Shown here: in pieces, positions 37,431 to 50,358 of the stretch
How the letters are laid out: each line of letters starts with the position of its first letter
Position numbering within the stretch: the stretch's first letter is position 1
Assembly: GCF_029227915.1 (NCBI RefSeq)
Contig: NC_079883.1
Coordinates: 1,612,001-1,676,000 of the forward strand
Length of the DNA: 64,000 bases
Source: Hydractinia symbiolongicarpus
Taxonomy: Eukaryota; Cnidaria; Hydrozoa; Anthoathecata; Hydractiniidae
Direction of reading: 5' to 3'
The notes under the pieces: generated by a model
What the model saw: only the letters and a program-made list of their open reading frames with translations
Database searches by the model: none
Told to the model about the DNA's origin: nothing
Made by a program: the position numbers and the translations under genes

Positions 37431-40400
37431 GACGCTAAATAAAAGAAGTTTATTGCCGGCAAACGAAAACCCACGTTTTCCTGCAAATCCCAGACTCGGC
37501 TCGGATAGTCAACAGTATACAAAGAAAGTACCCAGGGAGTAAACTCATTTCCCGAACTATTTTTTAAATTATTTTTACACAACCAAAACGCAGGGGACTT
37601 GTAGTTTTCAAAAGTGTTTTCATTTTTGATGAGACGCTGAATAAAAGAAGTTTAATCGCCGGCAAACGAAAACCCACGATCTCCCGTAAATCCCGGGCTT
37701 GGCCCCTCTAGTCGAATGTATTTAAAGAAAGTACCCAGAGAGTAAACTGATTTCCCGAACGGTTTTTCAAATTATTTCTGCACCACTAGAACGAATGAGA
37801 CTTGTAGTTTTCAAAAATGTTTTCATTTTTTATGAGACGCTAAATAAAAGATGTTTAATAGCCGGCAAACGAAAACCTGCAATTTTCCCTAAATCCCGGA
37901 CTCGGCCCGTATAGTCAAAAGTATGCGAAGGAAGTACTCAGGAAATAAACTCATTTCCCGAACGATTTTTTAAATCATTTTTTCACCACTAAAACGCATG
38001 AGACTTTTAGTTTTCAAAAGTGGTTTCATCTTTGATAAGACGCTAAATAAAAGAAGTTTAATTGCCGGCAAACGAAAACCCACGTTTTCCTGCAAATCCC
38101 AGGCTCGGCTCGGATAGTCAACAGTATACAAAGAAAGTACCCAGGGAGTAAACTCATTTCCCGAACGATTTTTCAAATTATTTGTGCACCACTAAAACGA
38201 ATGAGACTTGTAGTTTTGAAAAATGATATCATTTTTGATGAGACGCTAAATAAAAGACGTTTAATCGCCGGACACCGAAAACTCGCGATTTCCCGTAAAT
38301 CCCGGGCTTGGCCCGTATAGTAGAATGTATATAAAGAAAGTAGCCACAGAGTAAACTAATTTCCCGAACGATTTTTCAAATTATTTCTGCACTGCTAGAA
38401 CGAATGAGACTTGTAGTTTTCAAAAATGTTTTCATTTTTGATGAGACGCTAAATAAAAGAAGTTTAATCGCCGGCAAACGAAAACCCGCGATTTCCCGTA
38501 AATCCCGGCTTGGCCCTTATAGTAGAATATATATAAAAAAGTACCCAGAGAGTAAACTGATTTCCCGAATGATTTTTCAAATTATTTCTGCACCACTAGA
38601 ACGAATGGGACTTGTAGTTTTCAAAAATGTTTTCATTTTTGATGAGACGCTAAATAAAAGAAGTTTAATAGCCGGCAAACGAAAACCCGCGATTTTGCCT
38701 AAATCCCAGACTCGGCCCGTATAGTCGAATGTATATAAAGAAAGTACCCAGAGAGTAAAGTGATTTCCCGAACGATTTTTCAAATTATTTCTGCACCACT
38801 AGAACGAATGAGACTTGTAGTTTTCAAAAATGTTTTCATTTTTGATGAGACGCTAAATAAAAGAAGTTTAATAGCCGGCAAACGAAAACCCGCGATTTTC
38901 CCTAAATCCCGGACTCGGCCCGTATAGTCAAAAGTATACCATGGAAGTACTCAGGGAGTAACCTCATTTCCCGAACGATTTTTTAAATCATTTTTTTACC
39001 ACTACAACGCATGAGACTTGTAGTTTTCAAAAGTGGTTTCATCTTTGATGAGACGCTGAATAAAAAACGTTTAATCGCCGGCAAACGAAAACCCGCGATT
39101 TCCCGCAAATCCCGGGCTTGGCCCGTATAGTTGAATGTATATAAAGAAAGTACCCAGAGAGTAAACTGATTTCACGAACGATTTTTCAAATTATTTCTGC
39201 ACCACTAGAACGAATGAGACTTGTAGTTTGCAAAAATGTTTTCATTGTTGATGAGACGCTAAATAAAAGAAGTTTAATAGCCGGCGAACGGAAACCCGCG
39301 ATTTTCCCTAAATCCCGGACTCGGCCCGTATAGTCAAAAGTATACCATGGAAGTACTCAGGGAGTAAACTCATTTTCCGAACGATTTTTTAAATCATTTT
39401 TTCACCACTACAACGCATGAGACTTGTAGTTTTCAAAAGTGGTTTCATCTTTGATGAGACGCTGAATAAAAGAAGTTTAATTGCCGGCAAACGAAAACCC
39501 ACGTTTTCCTGCAAATCCCAGACTCGGCTCGGATAGTCAACAGTATACAAAGAAAGTACCAGGGAGTAAACTCATTTCCCGAACGATTTTTTAAATTATT
39601 TTTACACCACTAAAACGCATGAGACTTTTAGTTTTCAAAAATGTTTTCATTTTTGATGAGACGCTGAATAAAAAACGTTTAATCGCCGGCAAACGAAAAC
39701 CCGCGATTTCCCGCAAATCCCGGGCTTGGCCCGTATAGTCGAATGTATATAAAGAAAGTACCCAGAGAGTAAAGTGATTTCCCGAACGATTTTTCAAATT
39801 ATTTCTGCACTGCTAGAACGAATGAGACTTGTAGTTTTCAAAAATGTTTTCATTTTTGATGAGACGCTAAATAAAAGAAGTTTAATAGCCGGCAAACGAA
39901 AACCCGCGATTTTCCCTAAATCCCGGACTCGGCCCGTATAGTCAAAAGCATACCATGGAAGTACTCAGGGAGTAACCTCATTTCCCGAACGATTTTTTAA
40001 ATCATTTTTTCACCACTACAACGCATGAGACTTGTAGTTTTCAAAAGTGGTTTCATCTTTGATGAGACGCTGAAAAAAAAACGTTTAATCGCCGGCAAAC
40101 GAAAACCCGCGATTTCCCGCAAATCCCGGGCTTGGCCCGTATAGTCGAATGTATATAAAGAAAGTACCCAGAGAGTAAACTGATTTCCCGAACGATTTTT
40201 CAAATTATTTCTGCACCACTAGAACGAATGAGACTTGTAGTTTGCAAAAATGTTTTCATTGTTGATGAGACGCTAAATAAAAGAAGTTTAATAGCCGGCG
40301 AACAAAAACCCGCGATTTTCCCTAAATCCCGGACTCGGACCGTATAGTCAAAAGTATACCATGGAAGTACTCAGGGAGTAAACTCATTTTCCGAACGATT

Positions 40401-40475
40401 TTTTAAATCATTTTTTCACCACTACAACGCATGAGACTTGTAGTTTTCAAAAGTGGTTTCATCTTTGATGAGACG
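37431..40475. repeat. 13-monomer doublet, copy 2 expanded to 15 monomers
   Basis: Carries all segments of copy 1 plus two additional monomers at about 39064-39470. The insert has the rare GTAGTTTGCAAAAATG variant that also occurs at about 40235, so it probably arose by a local 5-monomer-spaced exchange within this copy. One base is missing in AGTTTATTGCCGG near 37448. Confidence 0.84.
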
Positions 40476-40639
40476 CTGAATAAAAGAAGTTTAATTGCCG
40501 GCAAACGAAAACTCACGTTTTCCTGCAAATCACAGACTCGGCTCGGATAGTCAACAGTATACAAAGAAAGTACCCAGGGAGTAAACTCATTTCCCGAACG
40601 ATTTTTTAAATTATTTTTACACCACGAAAACGCATGAGA
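40476..40639. repeat. Single monomer between doublets
   Basis: Monomer of the AAAACTCACG and ATCACAGACTCGG type followed by a TTTACACCACGAAAACG head. Homology to the next doublet starts near 40638, at GTGAGACTTG or ATGAGACTTG. Confidence 0.75.
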
Positions 40640-43600
40640 CTTGTAGTTTTCAAAAATGTTTTCATTTTTGATGAGACGCTGAATAAAAGACGTTTAATCG
40701 CCGACAAACAAAAACCCGCGATTTCCCGTAAATCCCGCGCTTGGCCCGTATGGTTAAATGTATATAAAGAAAGTAGCCAGAGAGTAAACTGATTTCCCGA
40801 ACGATTTTTCAAATTATTTCTGCACCACTAGAACGAATGAGACTTGTAGTTTTCAAAAATGTTTTCATTGTTGATGAGACGCTAAATAAAAGAAGTTTAA
40901 TAGCCGGCAAACGAAAACCCGCGATTTTCCCTAAATCCCGGGCTCGGCCCGTATAGTCAAAAGTATACCATGGAAATACGCAGGGAGTAAACTCATTTCC
41001 CAAACGATTTTTTAAATCATTTTTTCACCACTACAACGCGTGAGACTTGTAGTTTTCAAAAGTGGTTTCATCTTTGATTAGACGCTGAATAAAAGAAGTT
41101 TAATTGCCGGCAAACGAAAACCCGCGTTTTCCCGTAAAACCCGGGCCTGACCCGTATAGTCAAATGTATATAAAGAAAGTAGCCAGAGAGTAAACTAATT
41201 TCCCGAACGATTTTTCAAATTATTTCTGCACTACTAGAACGAATGAGACTTGTAGTTTTCAAAAATGTTTTCATTTTTGATGAGACGCTAAATAAAAGAC
41301 GTTTAATCGCCGACTAAAGAAAACCCGCAATTTCCCGTAAAACCCGGGCCTGGCCCGTATAGTCAAATGTATATAAAGAAAGTAGCCAGAGAGTAAACTA
41401 ATTTCCCGAACGATTTTTCAAATTATTTCTGCACTACTGGAACGAATGAGAATTGTAGTTTTCAAAAATGCTTTCATTTTTGATGAGACGCTAAATAAAA
41501 GACCTTTTAATCGCCGGCAAACGAAAACCCGCGATTTCCGTAAATCCCGGGCTTGGCCCGATAGTCGAATGTATATAAAAAAGTAGCCAGAGAGTAAACT
41601 CATTTCCCGAACGATTTTTTAAATCATTTTTTCACCACTACAACGCATGAGACTTGTAGTTTTCAAAAGTGGTTTCATCTTTGATGAGACGCTGAACAAA
41701 AGAAGTTTAATTGCCGGCAAACGAAAATCCGCGTTTTCCCGTAAAACCCGGGCCTGGCCCGTATAGTCAAATGTATATAAAGAAAGTAGCCAGAGAGTAA
41801 ACTAATTTCCCGAACGATTTTTCAAATTATTTCTGCACTACTAGAACGAATGAGACTTGTAGTTTGCAAAAATGTTTTCATTTTTGATGAGACGCTAAAT
41901 AAAAGACGTTTAATCGCCGACTAAAGAAAACCTGCGATTATCCGTCAAACCCGGGCCTGGCCCGTATAGTCAAATGTCTATAAAGAAAGTAGCCAGAGAG
42001 TAAACTAATTTCCCGAACGATTTTTCAAATTATTTCTGCACTACTAGAAGGAATGAGACTTGTAGTTTTCAAAAATGCTTTCATTTTTGATGAGACGCTA
42101 AATAAAAAACGTTTAATCGCCGGCAAACGAAAACCCGCGATTTCCGTAAATCCCGGGCCTGGCCCGATAGTCGAATGTATATAAAAAAGTAGCCAGAGAG
42201 TAAACTCATTTCCCGAACGATTTTTTAAATCATTTTTTCACCACTACAACGCATGAGACTTGTAGTTTTCAAAAGTGGTTTCATCTTTGATGAGACGCTG
42301 AATAAAAGAAGTTTAATTGCCGGCAAACGAAAACCCGCGTTTTCCCGTAAAACCCGGGCCTGGCCCGTATAGTCAAATGTATATAAAGAAAGTAGCCAGA
42401 GAGTAAACTAATTTCCCGAACGATTTTTCAAATTATTTCTGCACCACTAAAACGAATGAGACTTGTAGTTTTCAAAAATGTTTTCATTTTTGATGAGACG
42501 CTAAATAAAAGAAGTTTAATAGCCGGCAAACGAAAACCCGCGATTTTGCCTAAATCCCAGACTCGGCCCGTATAGTCAAAAGTATACCAAGGAAGTACTC
42601 AGGGAGAAAACTCATTTCCCGAACTATTTTTTAAATTATTTTTACACAACCAAAACGCAGGAGACTTGTAGTTTTCAAAAGTGTTTTCATTTTTGATGAG
42701 ACGCTGAATAAAAGAAGTTTAATCGCCGGCAAACGAAAACCCGCGATCTCCCGGAAATCCCGGGCCTGGCCCCTATAGTCGAATGTATATAAAGAAAGTA
42801 CCCAGAGAGTAAACTGATTTCCCGAACGATTTTTCAAATTATTTCTGCACCACTAGAACGAATGAGACTTGTAGTTTTCAAAAATGTTTTCATTTTTTAT
42901 GAGACGCTAAATAAAAGAAGTTTAATAGCCGGCAAACGAAAACCTGCAATTTTCCCTAAATCCCGGACTCGGCCCGTATAGTCAAAAGTATGCGAAGGAA
43001 GTACTCAGGAAGTAAACTCATTTCCCGAACGATTTTTTAAATCATTTTTTCACCACTAAAACGCATGAGACTTTTAGTTTTCAAAAATGGTTTCATTTTT
43101 AATGAGACGCTGAATAAAAAACGTTTAATCGCCGGCAAACGAAAACCCGCGATTTCCCGCAAATCCCGGGCTTAGCCCGTATAGTCGAATGTATATAAAG
43201 AAAGTACCCAGAGAGTAAAGTGATTTCCCGAACGATTTTTCAAATTATTTCTGCACCACTGGAACGAATGAGACTTGTAGTTTTCAAAAATGTTTTCATT
43301 TTTGATGAGACGCTAAATAAAAGAAGTTTAATAGCCGGCAAATGAAAACCCGCGATTTTCCCTAAATCCCGGACTCGGCCCGTATAGTCAAAAGTATACC
43401 ATGGAAGTACTCAGGGAGTAACCTCATTTCCCGAACGATTTTTTAAATCATTTTTTCACCACTACAACGCATGAGACTTGTAGTTTTTAAAAATGTTTTC
43501 ATTTTTGATGAGACGCTGATTAAAAGACGTTTAATCGCCGACAAACAAACACCTGCGATTTCCCGTAAATCCCGCGCTTGGCCCGTATGGTTAAATGTAT

Positions 43601-43882
43601 ATAAAGAAAGTAGCCAGAGAGTAAACTGATTTCCCGAACGATTTTTCAAATTATTTCTGCACCACTAGAACGAATGAGACTTGTAGTTTTCAAAAATGTT
43701 TTCATTGTTGATGAGACGCTAAATAAAAGAAGTTTAATAGCCGGCGAACGAAAACCCGCGATTTTCCCTAAATCCCGGACTCGGCCCGTATAGTCAAAAG
43801 TATACCATGGAAATACGCAGGGAGTAAACTCATTTCCCAAACGATTTGTTAAATCATTTTTTCACCACTACAACGCGTGAGA
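40640..43882. repeat. 16-monomer higher-order unit A, copy 1
   Basis: A 3243-bp unit repeated immediately to the right. The stretches I compared in detail were identical, including singular variants GATTAGACGCTG, CGACTAAAGAAAACCCGCAATTT, CTACTGGAACG with GAGAATTG, AGACCTTTTAATCG, GCTGAACAAAAG and CGAAAATCCGCG. The length is 5 bp short of 16 x 203, explained by small deletions such as CCCGATAGTC and TTTCCGTAAATC. Confidence 0.9.
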
Positions 43883-46800
43883 CTTGTAGTTTTCAAAAAT
43901 GTTTTCATTTTTGATGAGACGCTGAATAAAAGACGTTTAATCGCCGACAAACAAAAACCCGCGATTTCCCGTAAATCCCGCGCTTGGCCCGTATGGTTAA
44001 ATGTATATAAAGAAAGTAGCCAGAGAGTAAACTGATTTCCCGAACGATTTTTCAAATTATTTCTGCACCACTAGAACGAATGAGACTTGTAGTTTTCAAA
44101 AATGTTTTCATTGTTGATGAGACGCTAAATAAAAGAAGTTTAATAGCCGGCAAACGAAAACCCGCGATTTTCCCTAAATCCCGGGCTCGGCCCGTATAGT
44201 CAAAAGTATACCATGGAAATACGCAGGGAGTAAACTCATTTCCCAAACGATTTTTTAAATCATTTTTTCACCACTACAACGCGTGAGACTTGTAGTTTTC
44301 AAAAGTGGTTTCATCTTTGATTAGACGCTGAATAAAAGAAGTTTAATTGCCGGCAAACGAAAACCCGCGTTTTCCCGTAAAACCCGGGCCTGACCCGTAT
44401 AGTCAAATGTATATAAAGAAAGTAGCCAGAGAGTAAACTAATTTCCCGAACGATTTTTCAAATTATTTCTGCACTACTAGAACGAATGAGACTTGTAGTT
44501 TTCAAAAATGTTTTCATTTTTGATGAGACGCTAAATAAAAGACGTTTAATCGCCGACTAAAGAAAACCCGCAATTTCCCGTAAAACCCGGGCCTGGCCCG
44601 TATAGTCAAATGTATATAAAGAAAGTAGCCAGAGAGTAAACTAATTTCCCGAACGATTTTTCAAATTATTTCTGCACTACTGGAACGAATGAGAATTGTA
44701 GTTTTCAAAAATGCTTTCATTTTTGATGAGACGCTAAATAAAAGACCTTTTAATCGCCGGCAAACGAAAACCCGCGATTTCCGTAAATCCCGGGCTTGGC
44801 CCGATAGTCGAATGTATATAAAAAAGTAGCCAGAGAGTAAACTCATTTCCCGAACGATTTTTTAAATCATTTTTTCACCACTACAACGCATGAGACTTGT
44901 AGTTTTCAAAAGTGGTTTCATCTTTGATGAGACGCTGAACAAAAGAAGTTTAATTGCCGGCAAACGAAAATCCGCGTTTTCCCGTAAAACCCGGGCCTGG
45001 CCCGTATAGTCAAATGTATATAAAGAAAGTAGCCAGAGAGTAAACTAATTTCCCGAACGATTTTTCAAATTATTTCTGCACTACTAGAACGAATGAGACT
45101 TGTAGTTTGCAAAAATGTTTTCATTTTTGATGAGACGCTAAATAAAAGACGTTTAATCGCCGACTAAAGAAAACCTGCGATTATCCGTCAAACCCGGGCC
45201 TGGCCCGTATAGTCAAATGTCTATAAAGAAAGTAGCCAGAGAGTAAACTAATTTCCCGAACGATTTTTCAAATTATTTCTGCACTACTAGAAGGAATGAG
45301 ACTTGTAGTTTTCAAAAATGCTTTCATTTTTGATGAGACGCTAAATAAAAAACGTTTAATCGCCGGCAAACGAAAACCCGCGATTTCCGTAAATCCCGGG
45401 CCTGGCCCGATAGTCGAATGTATATAAAAAAGTAGCCAGAGAGTAAACTCATTTCCCGAACGATTTTTTAAATCATTTTTTCACCACTACAACGCATGAG
45501 ACTTGTAGTTTTCAAAAGTGGTTTCATCTTTGATGAGACGCTGAATAAAAGAAGTTTAATTGCCGGCAAACGAAAACCCGCGTTTTCCCGTAAAACCCGG
45601 GCCTGGCCCGTATAGTCAAATGTATATAAAGAAAGTAGCCAGAGAGTAAACTAATTTCCCGAACGATTTTTCAAATTATTTCTGCACCACTAAAACGAAT
45701 GAGACTTGTAGTTTTCAAAAATGTTTTCATTTTTGATGAGACGCTAAATAAAAGAAGTTTAATAGCCGGCAAACGAAAACCCGCGATTTTGCCTAAATCC
45801 CAGACTCGGCCCGTATAGTCAAAAGTATACCAAGGAAGTACTCAGGGAGAAAACTCATTTCCCGAACTATTTTTTAAATTATTTTTACACAACCAAAACG
45901 CAGGAGACTTGTAGTTTTCAAAAGTGTTTTCATTTTTGATGAGACGCTGAATAAAAGAAGTTTAATCGCCGGCAAACGAAAACCCGCGATCTCCCGGAAA
46001 TCCCGGGCCTGGCCCCTATAGTCGAATGTATATAAAGAAAGTACCCAGAGAGTAAACTGATTTCCCGAACGATTTTTCAAATTATTTCTGCACCACTAGA
46101 ACGAATGAGACTTGTAGTTTTCAAAAATGTTTTCATTTTTTATGAGACGCTAAATAAAAGAAGTTTAATAGCCGGCAAACGAAAACCTGCAATTTTCCCT
46201 AAATCCCGGACTCGGCCCGTATAGTCAAAAGTATGCGAAGGAAGTACTCAGGAAGTAAACTCATTTCCCGAACGATTTTTTAAATCATTTTTTCACCACT
46301 AAAACGCATGAGACTTTTAGTTTTCAAAAATGGTTTCATTTTTAATGAGACGCTGAATAAAAAACGTTTAATCGCCGGCAAACGAAAACCCGCGATTTCC
46401 CGCAAATCCCGGGCTTAGCCCGTATAGTCGAATGTATATAAAGAAAGTACCCAGAGAGTAAAGTGATTTCCCGAACGATTTTTCAAATTATTTCTGCACC
46501 ACTGGAACGAATGAGACTTGTAGTTTTCAAAAATGTTTTCATTTTTGATGAGACGCTAAATAAAAGAAGTTTAATAGCCGGCAAATGAAAACCCGCGATT
46601 TTCCCTAAATCCCGGACTCGGCCCGTATAGTCAAAAGTATACCATGGAAGTACTCAGGGAGTAACCTCATTTCCCGAACGATTTTTTAAATCATTTTTTC
46701 ACCACTACAACGCATGAGACTTGTAGTTTTTAAAAATGTTTTCATTTTTGATGAGACGCTGATTAAAAGACGTTTAATCGCCGACAAACAAACACCTGCG

Positions 46801-47122
46801 ATTTCCCGTAAATCCCGCGCTTGGCCCGTATGGTTAAATGTATATAAAGAAAGTAGCCAGAGAGTAAACTGATTTCCCGAACGATTTTTCAAATTATTTC
46901 TGCACCACTAGAACGAATGAGACTTGTAGTTTTCAAAAATGTTTTCATTGTTGATGAGACGCTAAATAAAAGAAGTTTAATAGCCGGCGAACGAAAACCC
47001 GCGATTTTCCCTAAATCCCGGACTCGGCCCGTATAGTCAAAAGTATACCATGGAAATACGCAGGGAGTAAACTCATTTCCCAAACGATTTGTTAAATCAT
47101 TTTTTCACCACTACAACGCGTG
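43883..47122. repeat. 16-monomer higher-order unit A, copy 2
   Basis: Second copy of the 3243-bp unit; periodicity of 3243 can be followed for a few hundred bases beyond its end, to about 47390, before GGCAAACG and GGGCTCGG of the unit give way to GGCGAACG and GGACTCGG. Confidence 0.9.
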
Positions 47123-50100
47123 AGACTTGTAGTTTTCAAAAATGTTTTCATTTTTGATGAGACGCTGAATAAAAGACGTTTAATCGCCGACAAACAAAAA
47201 CCCGCGATTTCCCGTAAATCCCGCGCTTGGCCCGTATGGTTAAATGTATATAAAGAAAGTAGCCAGAGAGTAAACTGATTTCCCGAACGATTTTTCAAAT
47301 TATTTCTGCACCACTAGAACGAATGAGACTTGTAGTTTTCAAAAATGTTTTCATTGTTGATGAGACGCTAAATAAAAGAAGTTTAATAGCCGGCGAACGA
47401 AAACCCGCGATTTTCCCTAAATCCCGGACTCGGCCCGTATAGTCAAAAGTATACCATGGAAATACGCAGGGAGTAAATTCATTTCCCAAACGATTTTTTA
47501 AATCATTTTTTCACCACTACAACGCGTGAGACTTGTAGTTTTCAAAAGTGGTTTCATCTTTGATGAGACGCTGAATAAAAGAAGTTTAATTGCCGGCAAA
47601 CGAAAACCCGCGTTTTCCCGTAAAACCCGGGCCTGGCCCGTATAGTCAAATGTAAATAAAGAAAGTAGCCAGAGAGTAAACTAATTTCCCGAACGATTTT
47701 TCAAATTATTTCTGCACTACTAGAACGAATGAGACTTGTAGTTTTCAAAAATGTTTTCATTTTTGATGAGACGCTAAATAAAAGACGTTTAATCGCCGAC
47801 TAAAGAAAACCCGCGATTGCTCGTAAAACCCGGGCCTGGCCCGTATAGTCAAATGTATATAAAGAAAGTAGCCAGAGAGTAAACTAATTTCCCGAACGAT
47901 TTTTCAAATTATTTCTGCACTACTAGAACGAATGAGACTTGTAGTTTTCAAAAATGCTTTCATTTTTGATGAGACGCTAAATAAAAGACGTTTAATCGCC
48001 GACAAACGAAAACCTGCGATTTCCGTAAATCCCGGGCTTGGCCCGATAGTCGAATGTATATAAAAAAGTAGCCAGAGAGTAAACTCATTTCCCGAACGAT
48101 TTTTTAAATCATTTTTTCACCACTACAACGCATGAGACTTGTAGTTTTCAAAAGTGGTTTCATCTTTGATGAGACGCTGAATAAAAGAAGTTTAATTGCC
48201 GGCAAACGAAAACCCGCGTTTTCCCGTAAAACCCGGGCCTGGCCCGTATAGTCAAATGTATATAAAGAAAGTAGCCAGAGAGTAAACTAATTTCCCGAAC
48301 GATTTTTCAAATTATTTCTCCACTACTAGAACGAATGAGACTTGTAGTTTTCAAAAATGCTTTCATTTTTGATGAGACGCTAAATAAAAGACGTTTAATC
48401 GCCGGCAAACGAAAACCCGCGATTTCCCGTAAATCCGGCGCTTGGCCCGTATGGTTAAATGTATATAAAGAAAGTAGCCAGAGAGTAAACTGATTTCCCG
48501 AACGATTTTTCAAATTATTTCTGCACCACTAGAACGAATGAGACTTGTAGTTTTCAAAAATGTTTTCATTGTTGATGAGACGCTAAATAAAAGAAGTTTA
48601 ATAGCCGGCGAACGAAAACCCGCGATTTTCCCTAAATCCCGGACTCGGCCCGTATAGTCAAAAGTATACCATGGAAATACGCAGGGAGTAAACTCATTTC
48701 CCAAACGTTTTTTTAAATCATTTTTTCACCACTACAACGCGTGAGACTTGTAGTTTTCAAAAGTGGTTTCATCTTTGATGAGACGCTGAATAAAAGAAGT
48801 TTAATTGCCGGCAAACGAAAACCCGCGTTTTCCCGTAAAACCCGGGCCTGGCCCGTATAGTCAAATGTATATAAAGAAAGTAGCCAGAGAGTAAACTAAT
48901 TTCCCGAACGATTTTTCAAATTATTTCTGCACTACTAGAACGAATGAGACTTGTAGTTTTCAAAAATGTTTTCATTTTTGATGAGACGCTAAATAAAAGA
49001 CGTTTAATCGCCGACTAAAGAAAACCCGCGATTACCCGTAAAACCCGGGCCTGGCCCGTATAGTCAAATGTATATAAAGAAAGTAGCCAGAGAGTAAACT
49101 AATTTCCCGAACGATTTTTCAAATTATTTCTGCACTACTAGAACGAATGAGACTTGTAGTTTTCAAAAATGCTTTCATTTTTGATGAGACGCTAAATAAA
49201 AGACGTTTAATCGCCGGCAAACGAAAACCCGCGATTTCCGTAAATCCCGGGCTTGGCCCGATAGTCGAATGTATATAAAAAAGTAGCCAGAGAGTCAACT
49301 CATTTCCCGAACGATTTTTTAAATCATTTTTTCACCACTACAACGCATGAGACTTGTAGTTTTCAAAAGTGGTTTCATCTTTGATGAGACGCTGAATAAA
49401 AGAAGTTTAATTGCCGGCAAACGAAAACCCGCGTTTTCCCGTAAAACCCGAGCCTGGCCCGTATAGTCAAATGTATATAAAGAAAGTAGCCAGAGAGTAA
49501 ACTAATTTCCCGAACGATTTTTCAAATTATTTCTCCACTACTAGAACGAATGAGACTTGTAGTTTTAAAAAATGCTTTCATTTTTGATGAGACGCTAAAT
49601 AAAAGACGTTTAATCGCCGGCAAACGAAAACCCGCGATTTTCCGTAAATCCCGGGCTTGGCCCGATAGTCGAATGTATATAAAAAAGTAGCCAGAGAGTA
49701 AACTAATTTCCCGCACGATTTTTCAAACTATTTCTGCACTACTAGAACGAATGAGACTTGTAGTTTTCAAAAATGCTTTCATTTTTGATGAGACGCTAAA
49801 TAAAAGACGGTTAATCGCCGGCAAACGAAAACCCGCGATTTCCGTAAATCCCGGGCTTGGCCCGATAGTCGAATGTATATAAAAAAGTAGCCAGAGAGTA
49901 AACTCATTTCCCGAACGATTTTTTAAATCATTTTTTCACCACTAAAACGCATGAGACTTTTAGTTTTCAAAAATGTTTTCATTTTTGATGAGACGCTGAA
50001 TAAAAAACGTTTAATCGCCGGCAAACGAAAACCCGCGATTTCCCGCAAATCCCGGGCTTGGCCCGTATAGTCGAATGTATATAAAGAAAGTACCCAGAGA

Positions 50101-50358
50101 GTAAAGTGATTTCCCGAACGATTTTTCAAATTATTTCTGCACCACTAGAACGAATGAGACTTGTAGTTTTCAAAAATGTTTTCATTTTTGATGAGACGCT
50201 AAATAAAAGAAGTTTAATAGCCGGCAAACGAAAACCCACGATTTTCCCTAAATCCCGGACTCGGCCCGTATAATCAAAAGTATACCAAGGAAGTACTCAG
50301 GGAGTAAACTCATTTCCCAAACGATTTTTTAAATCATTTTTTCACCACTACAACGCAT
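47122..50358. repeat. 16-monomer higher-order unit B, copy 1
   Basis: A 3237-bp unit, different in order from unit A and abutting its second copy. Contains a six-monomer internal rhythm (about 1215 bp) seen in the recurrence of the CGATTTTTC, CATTGTTGATGAG and CCATGGAAATACGCAGG monomer at 47.3 and 48.5 kb. Shared singular variants with copy 2: ATTGCTCGTAAAACCC, AAATCCGGCGCTTGG, GAGAGTCAACTC, GTTTTAAAAAATGC, TTTCCCGCACG. Confidence 0.9.

Noticed and set aside
41418-41603. Frame with a run of hydrophobic residues suggesting a membrane protein
   Set aside because: It lies on the minus strand across satellite T-tracts and recurs exactly at 44661 because of the 3243-bp duplication; it is a composition effect.
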